Position numbers and translations under genes: made by a program
From: Permianibacter sp046297695
GTDB taxonomy: Bacteria > Pseudomonadota > Gammaproteobacteria > Enterobacterales > Permianibacteraceae
Assembly: GCA_046297695.1 (NCBI GenBank)
Contig: JBKBHF010000003.1
Location: forward strand, 1-64,000
Reading direction: 5' to 3'
DNA: 64,000 bases
Notes under the pieces: generated by a model
Database searches by the model: none
What the model was told of the DNA's origin: nothing
Seen by the model: the letters and a program-made list of their open reading frames with translations, nothing else
Part shown: positions 16,138 through 24,232 of the stretch, piece by piece
Position numbering within the stretch: position 1 is the stretch's first letter
Layout of the letters: each line of letters starts with the position of its first letter

Positions 16138-16709
16138 CCGTTTACTGGATCGCAGGCGTTGATGAGGTAGGGCGCGGTCCATTGGCCGGCCCGGTGGTGA
16201 CCGCTGCCGTTATCCTGCATCCGGAGAAGCCGATCGCGGGTTTGGCAGACTCGAAGAAATTGTCGGAAAAGAGGCGCGAAGCGCTGGTTCGTGAAATCGA
16301 AGACAAGGCGCTCGCCTTTGCCTACGGCCGCGCCGAGGTGGACGAAATCGACCGGATCAACATTCTGCAAGCCAGCCTGCTTGCCATGCGTCGCGCCGTA
16401 CTCGCTTTGCCGGTGCAGCCGCACGAGGTCTGGGTGGATGGCAACAAGGCGCCGGATCTGCCGATGAAAGTACAAACCTTCATCAAGGGCGATGCAACGG
16501 TAGCGGCGATCAGCGCTGCATCGATACTCGCCAAAGTGGCGCGCGATCGCGAAATGCTGTCGCTGCATGAACAGTATCCGCAGTATGGCTTTGCCGGCCA
16601 CAAAGGTTATCCGACTGCTGCCCATTTCGAGGCCTTGCGTCAGCATGGGCCGACGCCATTGCACCGACGCAGCTTTGCTCCTGTACAGGCTTGTCTGAGC
16701 TTGTCCTGA
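16134..16709 (+). CDS. rnhB: Ribonuclease HII
   Basis: Cuts RNA in RNA/DNA hybrids and single ribonucleotides in DNA. The 191-residue product has the catalytic signature AGVDEVGRGPLAGPV near the start (Asp and Glu metal ligands), DSKKLSEKRRE, the WVDGNKAP Asp and AASILAKVARDREM. ATG 16134 is selected; an in-frame TTG six bases upstream sits too close to the GAGG at 16121-16124, while the ATG has normal nine-base spacing. It overlaps lpxB (ATGA). In many relatives dnaE follows directly; here two peptidase genes intervene. Confidence 0.97.
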   Translation: MTVYWIAGVDEVGRGPLAGPVVTAAVILHPEKPIAGLADSKKLSEKRREALVREIEDKALAFAYGRAEVDEIDRINILQASLLAMRRAVLALPVQPHEVWVDGNKAPDLPMKVQTFIKGDATVAAISAASILAKVARDREMLSLHEQYPQYGFAGHKGYPTAAHFEALRQHGPTPLHRRSFAPVQACLSLS

Positions 16710-16776
16710 GTCAACAAATAGCTGGTTTTGCCTGTCAACGTAGCGTCACCTGGATGAGTCTGAGAAGGAGCTTCTG

Positions 16777-18546
16777 ATGTGGCGAGTATTCACTGCGCAT
16801 CTGTTCGGACTGACCGTTCTGCTTGGCTGTTGGGCAACCGCGGTCTCGGCTGAAGAACAGGTTGTTCGCGTTACTGTCAGCCGCGATGGTGCAACGCAGT
16901 GGCAAGTGCAGTATTTGCTCCCTTATCCGGTAACGGCGGTGCAGTTTCGCCGAGGCGCCGGTCTAAAACGTGAGCAAACCTGGCAGCTGCTCAATCCCGA
17001 GTTGCGGTTTCGGTCTGGCCAGGAGGGCGTCCAGATCCGTGCCCATAACGGCAAACCGTTTGCCGCGTTCACCGTGCGGTTTCCGGAGCAGGCGTTTTTT
17101 TTGAACCGGGATTACACCTTTCACGTCACCAACGCTGACGGCTCGCTGTTTCTGTTCACGGGGCAACTTTACGTCGACTTGCTGATTGCTGAAGGGAGTG
17201 AGAGATCGACAGGTGACATCTCGTTCACACCTCACCAACTGCTGTTGACGCCGCTCCCTAGCGAAAGCGTCCTGATCGATGGTCTGCAAGCGAAAAGCCG
17301 GGTGAGTTGGCTGGATCGCGATGGTGAAGGCACCTATGCCTATTTTGGCAACGCGACGCGGCAGAAAACCGAAAATGGTTACACCATTGTCGATATGGCG
17401 GCGCCACACTGGGCGCGGCAGCTCATCGCGGAGTTTGTCCCGCAGCTGTTTGCCCATTATCGCGAACGGTTCGGTTTTGCCCCGCAAGCAAAACCGACGG
17501 TGACGCTCAGCTATCAGCCACATCCGAACCTGTCCAGCTTCAACGGTGGCCGTCTTGCTGACATCATCCAGCTCAGCATTCAGGGTGAGCAGTATGCACA
17601 GCGTAGTGACAAAGCCGTAGCCGACTTGCGGCAGCTGCTTGCTCATGAGGCGGCCCATTTCTGGCAATGGGCAGTTCTGGCGCCCAATAGTGATGCGCAG
17701 CACCATGATGCCTGGGTACATGAGGGCGGTGCCGATGCGGCCGCTTTTCGTGCCTTGTTCGAGCTTGGCTTGATGACCGAGTCGGCTTATCACGCCACCC
17801 ATCTGCAAGCCCTGAATCAGTGTGTCCGCCAGCTGCAGGGCATTCAGCTGGCCGACGCGTTCAAACAGCAACGTGGCAAAGCCTATTACGACTGTGGCGC
17901 CGCGCTGAGCTATGTGCTGGAGCAGCACATGCAGCGACGTGGAATGCCGTTCAGCGTATTTGAACAGTGGCAAGCGATGTACCGGCAGCAGCAACAGCAG
18001 CTGCAGCAAGACAACAGCAAGCTGTTCTTTTCCATGGTGGCGAACAGTGCTGTCGAACCGGCATTGCAACAAGCAGTACCGCGATACATTGAACAGACGC
18101 ACGCTGACAGTATGGCTGACATGAAACAGCTGCTCAGCGCAGCTGCGCTTGAGCCAACACTCGATAGTCAGCAGGCAACGGCAAATGCCCATTTCGAGCA
18201 GGCCCGGCGTTGGATGTTCGCCTTGATGGCGAAAGACTGCGCGGGGTCTGTGAGTTTTTCCAGCAACTATGTCGATGGTGTTGCGAGTTTCAGTGTTGAT
18301 GGCCTGCCACACTGCCAGCAATTGAAAACGGCGCTGCAGGTCCGGGCGCTGGCGGGGGTGGCGTTGACCGCTCCGGATTTGGACCTGCGTTTGCGCCAGC
18401 AATGCACGCAGTCGGGGACTGTAGCCGTTGCAGGTGTAGCCGCGACAAGCGCAACGGCGACGTTCCAGCTGGCGTGCCCGGAATCACTGCCTGATCCGTT
18501 GCAGTGGTTAGTGCTCGCTGAGCCTGCAGTGACCAGTCAGCGCTGA
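16777..18546 (+). CDS. Secreted gluzincin-like metallopeptidase, unrecognised family
   Basis: 589 residues with an N-terminal signal peptide (hydrophobic core about 8-22, cleavage near VSA). The N-terminal half (about 30-200) looks beta-rich. The central part has LLAHEAAHFWQW: HEXXH at 290-294, and a Glu at 316 within WVHEGGADAAAF, giving HEXXH-x21-E. In M1/M61-type gluzincins a similar HEXXH is followed by W-x-x-E-G, so zinc ligands and catalytic Glu appear intact. The spacing is longer than the x18 of M1. Cysteines in the C-terminal region (KDCAGS, HCQQL, QQCTQS, ACPES) could form disulfides. AAGGAG at 16765-16770 supports the ATG. Substrate and precise family are unknown; a periplasmic or extracellular peptidase is inferred. 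Confidence 0.75.
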   Translation: MWRVFTAHLFGLTVLLGCWATAVSAEEQVVRVTVSRDGATQWQVQYLLPYPVTAVQFRRGAGLKREQTWQLLNPELRFRSGQEGVQIRAHNGKPFAAFTVRFPEQAFFLNRDYTFHVTNADGSLFLFTGQLYVDLLIAEGSERSTGDISFTPHQLLLTPLPSESVLIDGLQAKSRVSWLDRDGEGTYAYFGNATRQKTENGYTIVDMAAPHWARQLIAEFVPQLFAHYRERFGFAPQAKPTVTLSYQPHPNLSSFNGGRLADIIQLSIQGEQYAQRSDKAVADLRQLLAHEAAHFWQWAVLAPNSDAQHHDAWVHEGGADAAAFRALFELGLMTESAYHATHLQALNQCVRQLQGIQLADAFKQQRGKAYYDCGAALSYVLEQHMQRRGMPFSVFEQWQAMYRQQQQQLQQDNSKLFFSMVANSAVEPALQQAVPRYIEQTHADSMADMKQLLSAAALEPTLDSQQATANAHFEQARRWMFALMAKDCAGSVSFSSNYVDGVASFSVDGLPHCQQLKTALQVRALAGVALTAPDLDLRLRQQCTQSGTVAVAGVAATSATATFQLACPESLPDPLQWLVLAEPAVTSQR

Positions 18547-18566
18547 GTATGCTGATACGCAAAGCA

Positions 18567-18591
18567 AAACGGCGAGCATGGCTCGCCGTTT
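18567..18591. terminator. Bidirectional terminator between convergent peptidase genes
   Basis: AAACGGCGAGC (18567-18577) and GCTCGCCGTTT (18581-18591) form a perfect 11-base stem with a three-base loop. A-rich sequence on the left and T-rich on the right let it act in both directions. It lies between the convergent genes at 16777-18546 and 18613-19686. Confidence 0.75.
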
Positions 18592-18612
18592 GCTTGTGTC
18601 ATCGCGCAGCGT

Positions 18613-19686
18613 TTAGCGACGGCGACGAACCAGTCCGAGTGCCAACAAGCTCAGTCCCATCAGTGCCAGCGGTGCCGGCACCGGGATCGCGTGGGCGTTG
18701 ATCCAGTCGTAGTGGAACGCTACCGAAGTATCGACCGCAAGTTCACCCCACGACGAGTTGGTGGCGTTACCTTGCGGGCAACTTGCGTCAACGTAGCAAC
18801 CGACCGTCCAGCCCCATGAAGTAATGCCAGCGAGCTGGCCATTGATCAGCAGTGTGCCGCCGGAATCGCCAGGTGCCGAGTTCACTTCCATCGCGGTGGC
18901 GCCGTGGACATAGTTCAGATTGCCGCCGTCGAAATCGTTGAACAGGTGGCCGAACAGATCATGGTCGCCGATGCCATCACCATCGGTGTCGATCAGGCTG
19001 TCGAAGTCGGAACCCAGCACGCCACCGCCACCGCAGTGTGCGCCGAACATATAGCAAAGCTCCGCGTTGCCAACGTCGAAATGGTTGCTGCCGAATACCC
19101 GCAACAGGTTGCCGGCGCTGCCGATGCCGCCGTAGATGGCGCCAGTGTCACCGAAGCCGAACGCGCCGTAGCCGATACGGGTGTAGTCCAGACCGACCGC
19201 ATCACCGTTGTACAGGTTATAGCGCGTTGCCCATGCCGGCGCCGCCGTGCTCAACGTGACAATCGCCAGATCGTTGCCGGTCCCGGTGTAATCGTAGGTC
19301 CAGCCTTCGTGGGCGACGACGCTGGCAAAGCTGATGTCTTCACTACCATTCGGGCCGTCGAACTGGATGGTGTGTCCGGCGAAGCTGGCCGGCATGCTGC
19401 CATCTTCGTTGGTGACGCAGTGGGCGGCAGTCAGAATGTGGCGACCCGACGACAGCAGGCTGCCGGAGCAGTAGCGATAGCCATCGACCTGCAGTTGCAC
19501 GGTACCGGTATACAGGTTGGCTCCCAGATCGATGTACGGCAGCGCGCCAGCGATGCCGGCAGTGGACGGTGAGCCCACCACCACCATCAACTCAGCCGTG
19601 CTGAGGTCAGCTTCAAAAAGACCGGCATGGGCAGTGCTTGCCATGCCCAGTGCCAAGGTGGCGAGGGCCAGATTGTTCAATTTCAC
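18613..19686 (-). CDS. Trypsin-like serine protease with PEP-CTERM-type anchor
   Basis: 357-residue exported chymotrypsin-fold (S1) protease. A signal peptide (MKLNNLALATLALGMASTAHA) is followed by the catalytic triad: His89 in TAAHC, Asp139 in GNDLAIV and Ser275 in GDSGG; Cys73 and Cys90 fit the conserved disulfide around His. An acidic DTDGDGIGDHD loop (233-243) looks like a calcium-binding insert. The C terminus is IPVPAPLALMGLSLL, more hydrophobic residues, then RRRR: a PxP motif, transmembrane helix and basic tail, the architecture of PEP-CTERM sorting signals read by exosortases. Start is GTG with AAGGA nine bases upstream. Likely processed and surface-retained or secreted; no exosortase lies in this window. 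Confidence 0.88.
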   Translation of the reverse strand: MKLNNLALATLALGMASTAHAGLFEADLSTAELMVVVGSPSTAGIAGALPYIDLGANLYTGTVQLQVDGYRYCSGSLLSSGRHILTAAHCVTNEDGSMPASFAGHTIQFDGPNGSEDISFASVVAHEGWTYDYTGTGNDLAIVTLSTAAPAWATRYNLYNGDAVGLDYTRIGYGAFGFGDTGAIYGGIGSAGNLLRVFGSNHFDVGNAELCYMFGAHCGGGGVLGSDFDSLIDTDGDGIGDHDLFGHLFNDFDGGNLNYVHGATAMEVNSAPGDSGGTLLINGQLAGITSWGWTVGCYVDASCPQGNATNSSWGELAVDTSVAFHYDWINAHAIPVPAPLALMGLSLLALGLVRRRR

Positions 19687-19956
19687 AGCGTGTTTTCCTT
19701 AGGTTGAATCGCCTGCTGTCTCTTCAGGCGGCGCTTAGGGTGCAATGTACAGGCCAGCAAGCTAAGCGATTCATTGATAAGGCTTTTTTGCTATAAAAAT
19801 TGATACATTTGTATACGTTGTAAAGCACCGCGACAGTGGTGTGGTCAGGAAATCGCCAGTGCTCATCCGCGCGTTGGCCACAAGCGCTGTTCGTCAAGCA
19901 TTCCCGAGTGGGTTGTCGACACCTAGAATGTCGGTTCACTCGGGTCGGGAGTTGTC
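19687..19956. other. Divergent control region of the serine protease gene and dnaE
   Basis: 270 bases without a gene between divergently transcribed genes. The middle (19770-19825) is markedly AT-rich and contains ATACATTTGTAT (19803-19814), a short palindrome that could be an operator or promoter part. A TAGAAT at 19924-19929 is a possible dnaE -10, but no convincing -35 is seen. GGGAG ahead of 19957 is the dnaE ribosome site. GCCTG/CAGGC near 19707-19726 forms a small hairpin in the protease leader. Confidence 0.4.
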
Positions 19957-22900
19957 ATGAGTCAGTTCGTTCATTTGCGCGTGCATACCGAGTACTCCAT
20001 GGTCGATGGATTGCTCCGTGTCGACGAGCTGGTCACAGCCTGCGCCAAGGCTGGCATGCCGGCGGTGGCACTGACCGATCAAAACAACCTCTGCGGTTTG
20101 GTGAAGTTCTACAAGGGCGCGCAGGGCGCCGGCATCAAGCCGCTGATCGGCAGCGACATCTGGCTGAAAAGCGAGCGCATGGGCAACGAGCTGTTCCGGG
20201 CGGTGTTGCTGGCGCAGACCAACGAGGGTTACAAGAATCTTACTCGCCTGATTTCTCGCGCCTACACCGAGGGCCAGCAGCGAGGTCTGCCGGTGATCGA
20301 GCAGCAATGGCTGTTTGATGCCAATGACGGCCTGATCGTGCTATCTGGCGGTCGTGAAGGCGATGTCGGCAAGTTGCTGCTGGCAAACCAGCCGGCTTTG
20401 GCGGCAGAGTGCCTGGCCGCCTGGAAGGTTCATTTCCCGCACCGGTTTTATTTGGAAGTGCAGCGTACCGGCCGTGATGGCGAGGAAAGCTACCTGCACA
20501 AAGTGGTTGCGCTGGCGGATGGTTCGCAAACGCCGGTCGTGGCAACCAATGACGTCCGTTTCCTGAAAGAAGAGGATTTTGAAGCGCACGAAGTGCGGGT
20601 GTGCATCAACCAAGGGCGTGTGCTCGATGACCCGCGGCGACCGCGCGAATATTCGGCGCAGCAATACCTGCGGACACCGGCCGAAATGATCGCGCTGTTC
20701 AGTGATCTGCCGGAGGCAATCGAGAACACAGTCGAGATTGCCAAGCGCTGCAACGTCACCCTGCAGCTGGGCAAATACTTCCTGCCGGAGTTTCCGGTAC
20801 CGGAAGGGTTCACCATCACCGATTTCTTTGCCCACGCGGCGCGCGAGGGGCTGCAAGAACGCTTCAACACTGTGTTGACCTACGTCGATACCGGTGAGAA
20901 GCGCAAGCAATATACCGACCGACTGGAAGTCGAAATCGGCGTCATCAGCAAGATGGGCTTTGAGGGCTACTTCCTGATCGTGGCCGACTTCATCAAGTGG
21001 GGCAAAAGCAACGGCGTGCCGGTCGGCCCGGGCCGTGGTTCCGGTGCCGGCTCGTTGGTGGCGTATTCGCTTGGCATCACCGATCTGGATCCGCTGCCCT
21101 ATGATTTGCTGTTCGAGCGCTTCCTGAACCCTGAGCGGGTGTCGATGCCGGACTTTGACGTCGACTTCTGCATGGAAGGCCGTGATCGGGTCATTGATTA
21201 TGTTGCCCAGAAATACGGGCGTCATGCGGTGTCGCAGATCATCACTTTCGGCACCATGGCGGCGAAAGCGGTCGTGCGGGACGTCGGCCGCGTGCTGGGT
21301 CAGCCCTATGGCATGGTCGACAAGATCGCCAAGCTGATTCCGATGGAACTGGACATGACGCTGGAGAAAGCGTTTGCGCAGGAGGAGGAGCTGCGTAAAC
21401 GCTACGAGAACGAAGAAGAAGTCAAAGCCATCTGGGACATGGCGCTGAAGCTGGAAGGTCTGACCCGTAACGCCGGCAAACACGCCGGTGGTGTGGTCAT
21501 CGCGCCCAGCGCGCTGACCGATTTTGCGCCGCTGTATTGCGATGAAGCCGGTCAGGGCCTGGTCGTCCAGTTCGACAAGGATGACATCGAGCAAGCAGGC
21601 TTGGTCAAATTCGACTTCCTCGGTTTGAAAACGCTGACCGTGGTCGACTGGGCGGTGCAGATGATCAACCAGCGCCGCGCGCAGAGCGGCGCCGAGCCGG
21701 TGCAGATCGAGAAAATTCCGCTGGATGATGGCAAGGTGTTCGAGCTGCTCAAGGCGGCCAATACCGGTGCAGTGTTCCAGCTGGAATCCGCCGGTATGCG
21801 CAAGCTCATCGCCAAGCTCAAGCCGAGCCGGTTCGAAGACATCGTCGCGTTGGTGGCTTTGTATCGCCCGGGGCCGCTGGAATCGGGCATGGTCGATGAC
21901 TTCATCAAGCGCAAGCACGGCGAAGAACCGGTCGCCTATCCGCATCCGGATTACCAGCACGAGTGGCTGAAACCGGTGCTGGAACCGACTTACGGCATCA
22001 TCCTGTATCAGGAACAGGTGATGCAGATTGCCCAGGTGCTCGGTGGCTACACGCTTGGCGGCGCCGACCTGCTGCGCCGGGCGATGGGCAAGAAAAAACC
22101 GGAGGAAATGGCCAAGCAACGCGAGATTTTCCAGAGCGGTGCCGAAAAGCAAGGCATCGACGCAACGCTTGCCGCGCAGATCTTTGACTTGATGGAGAAA
22201 TTCGCCGGCTACGGCTTCAACAAGTCGCACTCGGCGGCGTACGCGCTGGTCTCGTATCAGACTGCGTGGCTCAAGACGCATTACCCGGCTGAATTTTTTG
22301 CCGCGACCATGTCGGCCGACATGCACAACACCGACAAGGTGGTGGGGCTGATCGATGATGCCACTGGCAACGGTATGCGCATCGTGCCCCCGGACGTCAA
22401 CCACTCGCAGTTCAAGTTCACGGTTGCCGATGCGAAAACCGTCGTCTACGGTATTGGTGCCATTCGTGGTGTCGGCGAAAACGCGGTCGAGTGCATCATC
22501 GCGGAACGCGAGGCCAACGGTGCTTACAAGAACTTGTTCGATTTCTGCGCCCGGGTCGATTTGCGCAAAGTGAACAGACGTGTGTTGGAGGCCTTGATCA
22601 ACTCCGGCGCGATGGATCGGCTCGGCCCCAGCCGCGCGGTGATGCTGGCCTCACTCGACGAGGCAATCAAGGCCGCTGAGCAGGCCGGTCGCGACAAACA
22701 AAGCGGTCAGAATGATCTGTTTGGCGGCGGCTTTGGTGCTGCCAGTACCAGCGTGGCCGAGTTGGCACCGAACTGGGTACACGTGCATGCGGCCAGCGAG
22801 GAAGACCAACTGCGGCTAGAGAAGGAAACCCTCGGTCTTTACCTCACTGGTCATCCGATTGATCGCTACCTGCCGGAGCTGAAGAAGTTCTGCTCCGTGC

Positions 22901-23433
22901 GTTTGAGCGAGGTGGCGCCAACCCGGCGCGGCGAGAGCATCACGGTTGCAGGTTTGCTGATTGGCATCCGCACCATGCAGAACAAATCCGGTTCCCGCTG
23001 GGCCATCCTGACGCTGGATGACAAATCCGGTCGGCTCGAAGCGAAGATTTTTTCCGAACTGTATGAGCGACACAAACACCAGTTGGTGGAAGACAAAGTG
23101 ATCGTGCTCGAAGGCGAAGTCTACGAGGACGAGTACCTTGGCCGACCTTCGATGACCGTGCGTGGTCTGCTCGACATCGCCGAGGCGCGTGTCCGCTATG
23201 CCCGTCGGCTCGAGCTCGGGCTCGATGGCGCCCGTCTGTCGCCGGATCGGTTGATCACGTTGTTGCGCGATTTCGGTCCGGGCGACTTTCCGGTATTGGC
23301 CGAATACCGCAATGGCATCGCCAGTGTCAGGCTTGTTCTGGGTGATGATTGCAAAGTGCTGCCACGTGATGAACTGCTGCAACGGCTGCGACAACTGGAT
23401 GGCTGCGAGCGGGTGGAAGTGGTTTATCACTAA
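19957..23433 (+). CDS. dnaE: DNA polymerase III alpha subunit
   Basis: Catalytic subunit of the replicative polymerase. The 1158-residue product matches the E. coli length (1160) and domain order: N-terminal PHP domain from FVHLRVHTEYSMVDG, palm with GPGRGSGAGSLVAYSLG, and catalytic aspartates Asp401 and Asp403 in MPDFDVDF plus Asp553 in KFDFLGLKTL. The beta-binding region (helix-hairpin-helix, around 830-930) and an OB fold (ESITVAGLLIGIRT onward, about 990-1070) follow. It follows rnhB in the canonical order but is separated from it by two peptidase genes. Confidence 0.98.
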   Translation: MSQFVHLRVHTEYSMVDGLLRVDELVTACAKAGMPAVALTDQNNLCGLVKFYKGAQGAGIKPLIGSDIWLKSERMGNELFRAVLLAQTNEGYKNLTRLISRAYTEGQQRGLPVIEQQWLFDANDGLIVLSGGREGDVGKLLLANQPALAAECLAAWKVHFPHRFYLEVQRTGRDGEESYLHKVVALADGSQTPVVATNDVRFLKEEDFEAHEVRVCINQGRVLDDPRRPREYSAQQYLRTPAEMIALFSDLPEAIENTVEIAKRCNVTLQLGKYFLPEFPVPEGFTITDFFAHAAREGLQERFNTVLTYVDTGEKRKQYTDRLEVEIGVISKMGFEGYFLIVADFIKWGKSNGVPVGPGRGSGAGSLVAYSLGITDLDPLPYDLLFERFLNPERVSMPDFDVDFCMEGRDRVIDYVAQKYGRHAVSQIITFGTMAAKAVVRDVGRVLGQPYGMVDKIAKLIPMELDMTLEKAFAQEEELRKRYENEEEVKAIWDMALKLEGLTRNAGKHAGGVVIAPSALTDFAPLYCDEAGQGLVVQFDKDDIEQAGLVKFDFLGLKTLTVVDWAVQMINQRRAQSGAEPVQIEKIPLDDGKVFELLKAANTGAVFQLESAGMRKLIAKLKPSRFEDIVALVALYRPGPLESGMVDDFIKRKHGEEPVAYPHPDYQHEWLKPVLEPTYGIILYQEQVMQIAQVLGGYTLGGADLLRRAMGKKKPEEMAKQREIFQSGAEKQGIDATLAAQIFDLMEKFAGYGFNKSHSAAYALVSYQTAWLKTHYPAEFFAATMSADMHNTDKVVGLIDDATGNGMRIVPPDVNHSQFKFTVADAKTVVYGIGAIRGVGENAVECIIAEREANGAYKNLFDFCARVDLRKVNRRVLEALINSGAMDRLGPSRAVMLASLDEAIKAAEQAGRDKQSGQNDLFGGGFGAASTSVAELAPNWVHVHAASEEDQLRLEKETLGLYLTGHPIDRYLPELKKFCSVRLSEVAPTRRGESITVAGLLIGIRTMQNKSGSRWAILTLDDKSGRLEAKIFSELYERHKHQLVEDKVIVLEGEVYEDEYLGRPSMTVRGLLDIAEARVRYARRLELGLDGARLSPDRLITLLRDFGPGDFPVLAEYRNGIASVRLVLGDDCKVLPRDELLQRLRQLDGCERVEVVYH

Positions 23434-23507
23434 GGCACCCCTGATGAGGTCGCTGGCCCAGCTCCAGCCGGTGTGAGCTGATCCGTTCACATCGACAGGA
23501 GGGCGAC

Positions 23508-23919
23508 CTGGTGAAACAGCGAAGCGTCACCGACAGATGACTGTCCCTGCACAAACGGAAGTCGGGTCTCAGTCAACCCAAAACGAAAAGCGCGAGCATG
23601 ACCCGAAAATGCGTCAGGCCGAGAAAGGTCGCCAATACCCTTTCGGCATGAAAATCCAGGTCGGCACCGCTGCCCGCGACGGCCTGGTGCACAGCGTTGT
23701 CGGCACGCCGTTGCCCGAACAGCAAAGAAAAGCGAACAGCACCTTGAGCAATATTCGGGCGAAAGGCGAACACGCGTTCGCTGTGGTCGAATACCTGTGT
23801 GGCCAACGCAAAGGCCATTACCGCAGATTGAGAAGAATACAGCGTGCTACCTGATGTGCCTCACGCTTTGCAACCGCTACGTGATGGTGCGAGAAATGCT
23901 GCGGACACAGGCGAGGTAG
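23508..23919 (+). pseudogene. Decayed IS5-family-like transposase fragment
   Basis: Remnant of a DDE transposase broken by frameshifts and an internal deletion. LVKQRSVTD (from 23508) matches the lead-in LKQGTIVDAT of IS5-like transposases. After a frame change comes STQNEKREHDPKMRQAEKG then FGMKIQVGTAARDGLVHSVV, very like the IS5 block RDPEMHQTKKG...FGMKAHIG...GLVHSVV. After a deletion comes IRAKGEHAFAVVEYLCGQRKGHYR, and after a second frameshift near 23835 KNTACYLMCLTLCNRYVMVRE to the stop at 23917-23919, matching KNTAQL...ALANLY..RR. The middle catalytic region is missing, so it is inactive. No terminal inverted repeats were recognised. The rest of the 23434-24055 gap shows nothing else. 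Confidence 0.8.
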
Positions 23920-24055
23920 ATCTGGCAAGCAGGGAAATCCCCGGGTATCGCCCCACAACGGGGCCTATGACCGGAACAGGTGAGAAAAACTCGAAACTTG
24001 GCGGTTTTTACCCGCAATGTCGACAAATGCGAAACAGCGGGTAAAACTTCGGGAC

Positions 24056-24172
24056 TTAACCGTGGTTTCCTTGAATACGCTGCCGTTCCAGTTCCTGCTC
24101 CGCCATCTTGCCGCCGCAGCCGGCAACGAAAACCGCCAACGCTGCCGATACCACCGCTATTTTCCAACACAT
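24056..24172 (-). CDS. Possible very small lipoprotein (38 residues)
   Basis: A short reading frame encodes a type II lipoprotein signal: MCWKIAVVSAALAVFVAGC, with lipobox V-A-G-C at 16-19, followed by a 19-residue charged tail rich in Glu, Gln and Arg. An in-frame ATG four codons upstream (24184) would give a slightly longer form; neither has a clear ribosome site. It lies 60 bases downstream of the amidohydrolase on the same strand and could be the last member of that transcript. No similarity is recognised. The lipobox at the right depth is the only real support. Confidence 0.4.
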   Translation of the reverse strand: MCWKIAVVSAALAVFVAGCGGKMAEQELERQRIQGNHG

Positions 24173-24232
24173 GAGCCATGCCATTTCAGATCACATACAA
24201 CAGGGCTTGGAAGGATAGCGAGCGCAATCAGT

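Noticed and set aside
16963..18402. 479-codon minus-strand open frame over the metallopeptidase gene
   Set aside because: The plus-strand frame has a signal peptide, HEXXH and a ribosome site; the antisense frame has none of these.
20341..22404. 687-codon minus-strand open frame over dnaE
   Set aside because: Antisense shadow of dnaE with no recognisable domain.
23844..24044. 66-codon plus-strand open frame after dnaE
   Set aside because: Its first part overlaps the out-of-frame transposase remnant and the rest has no coding character.
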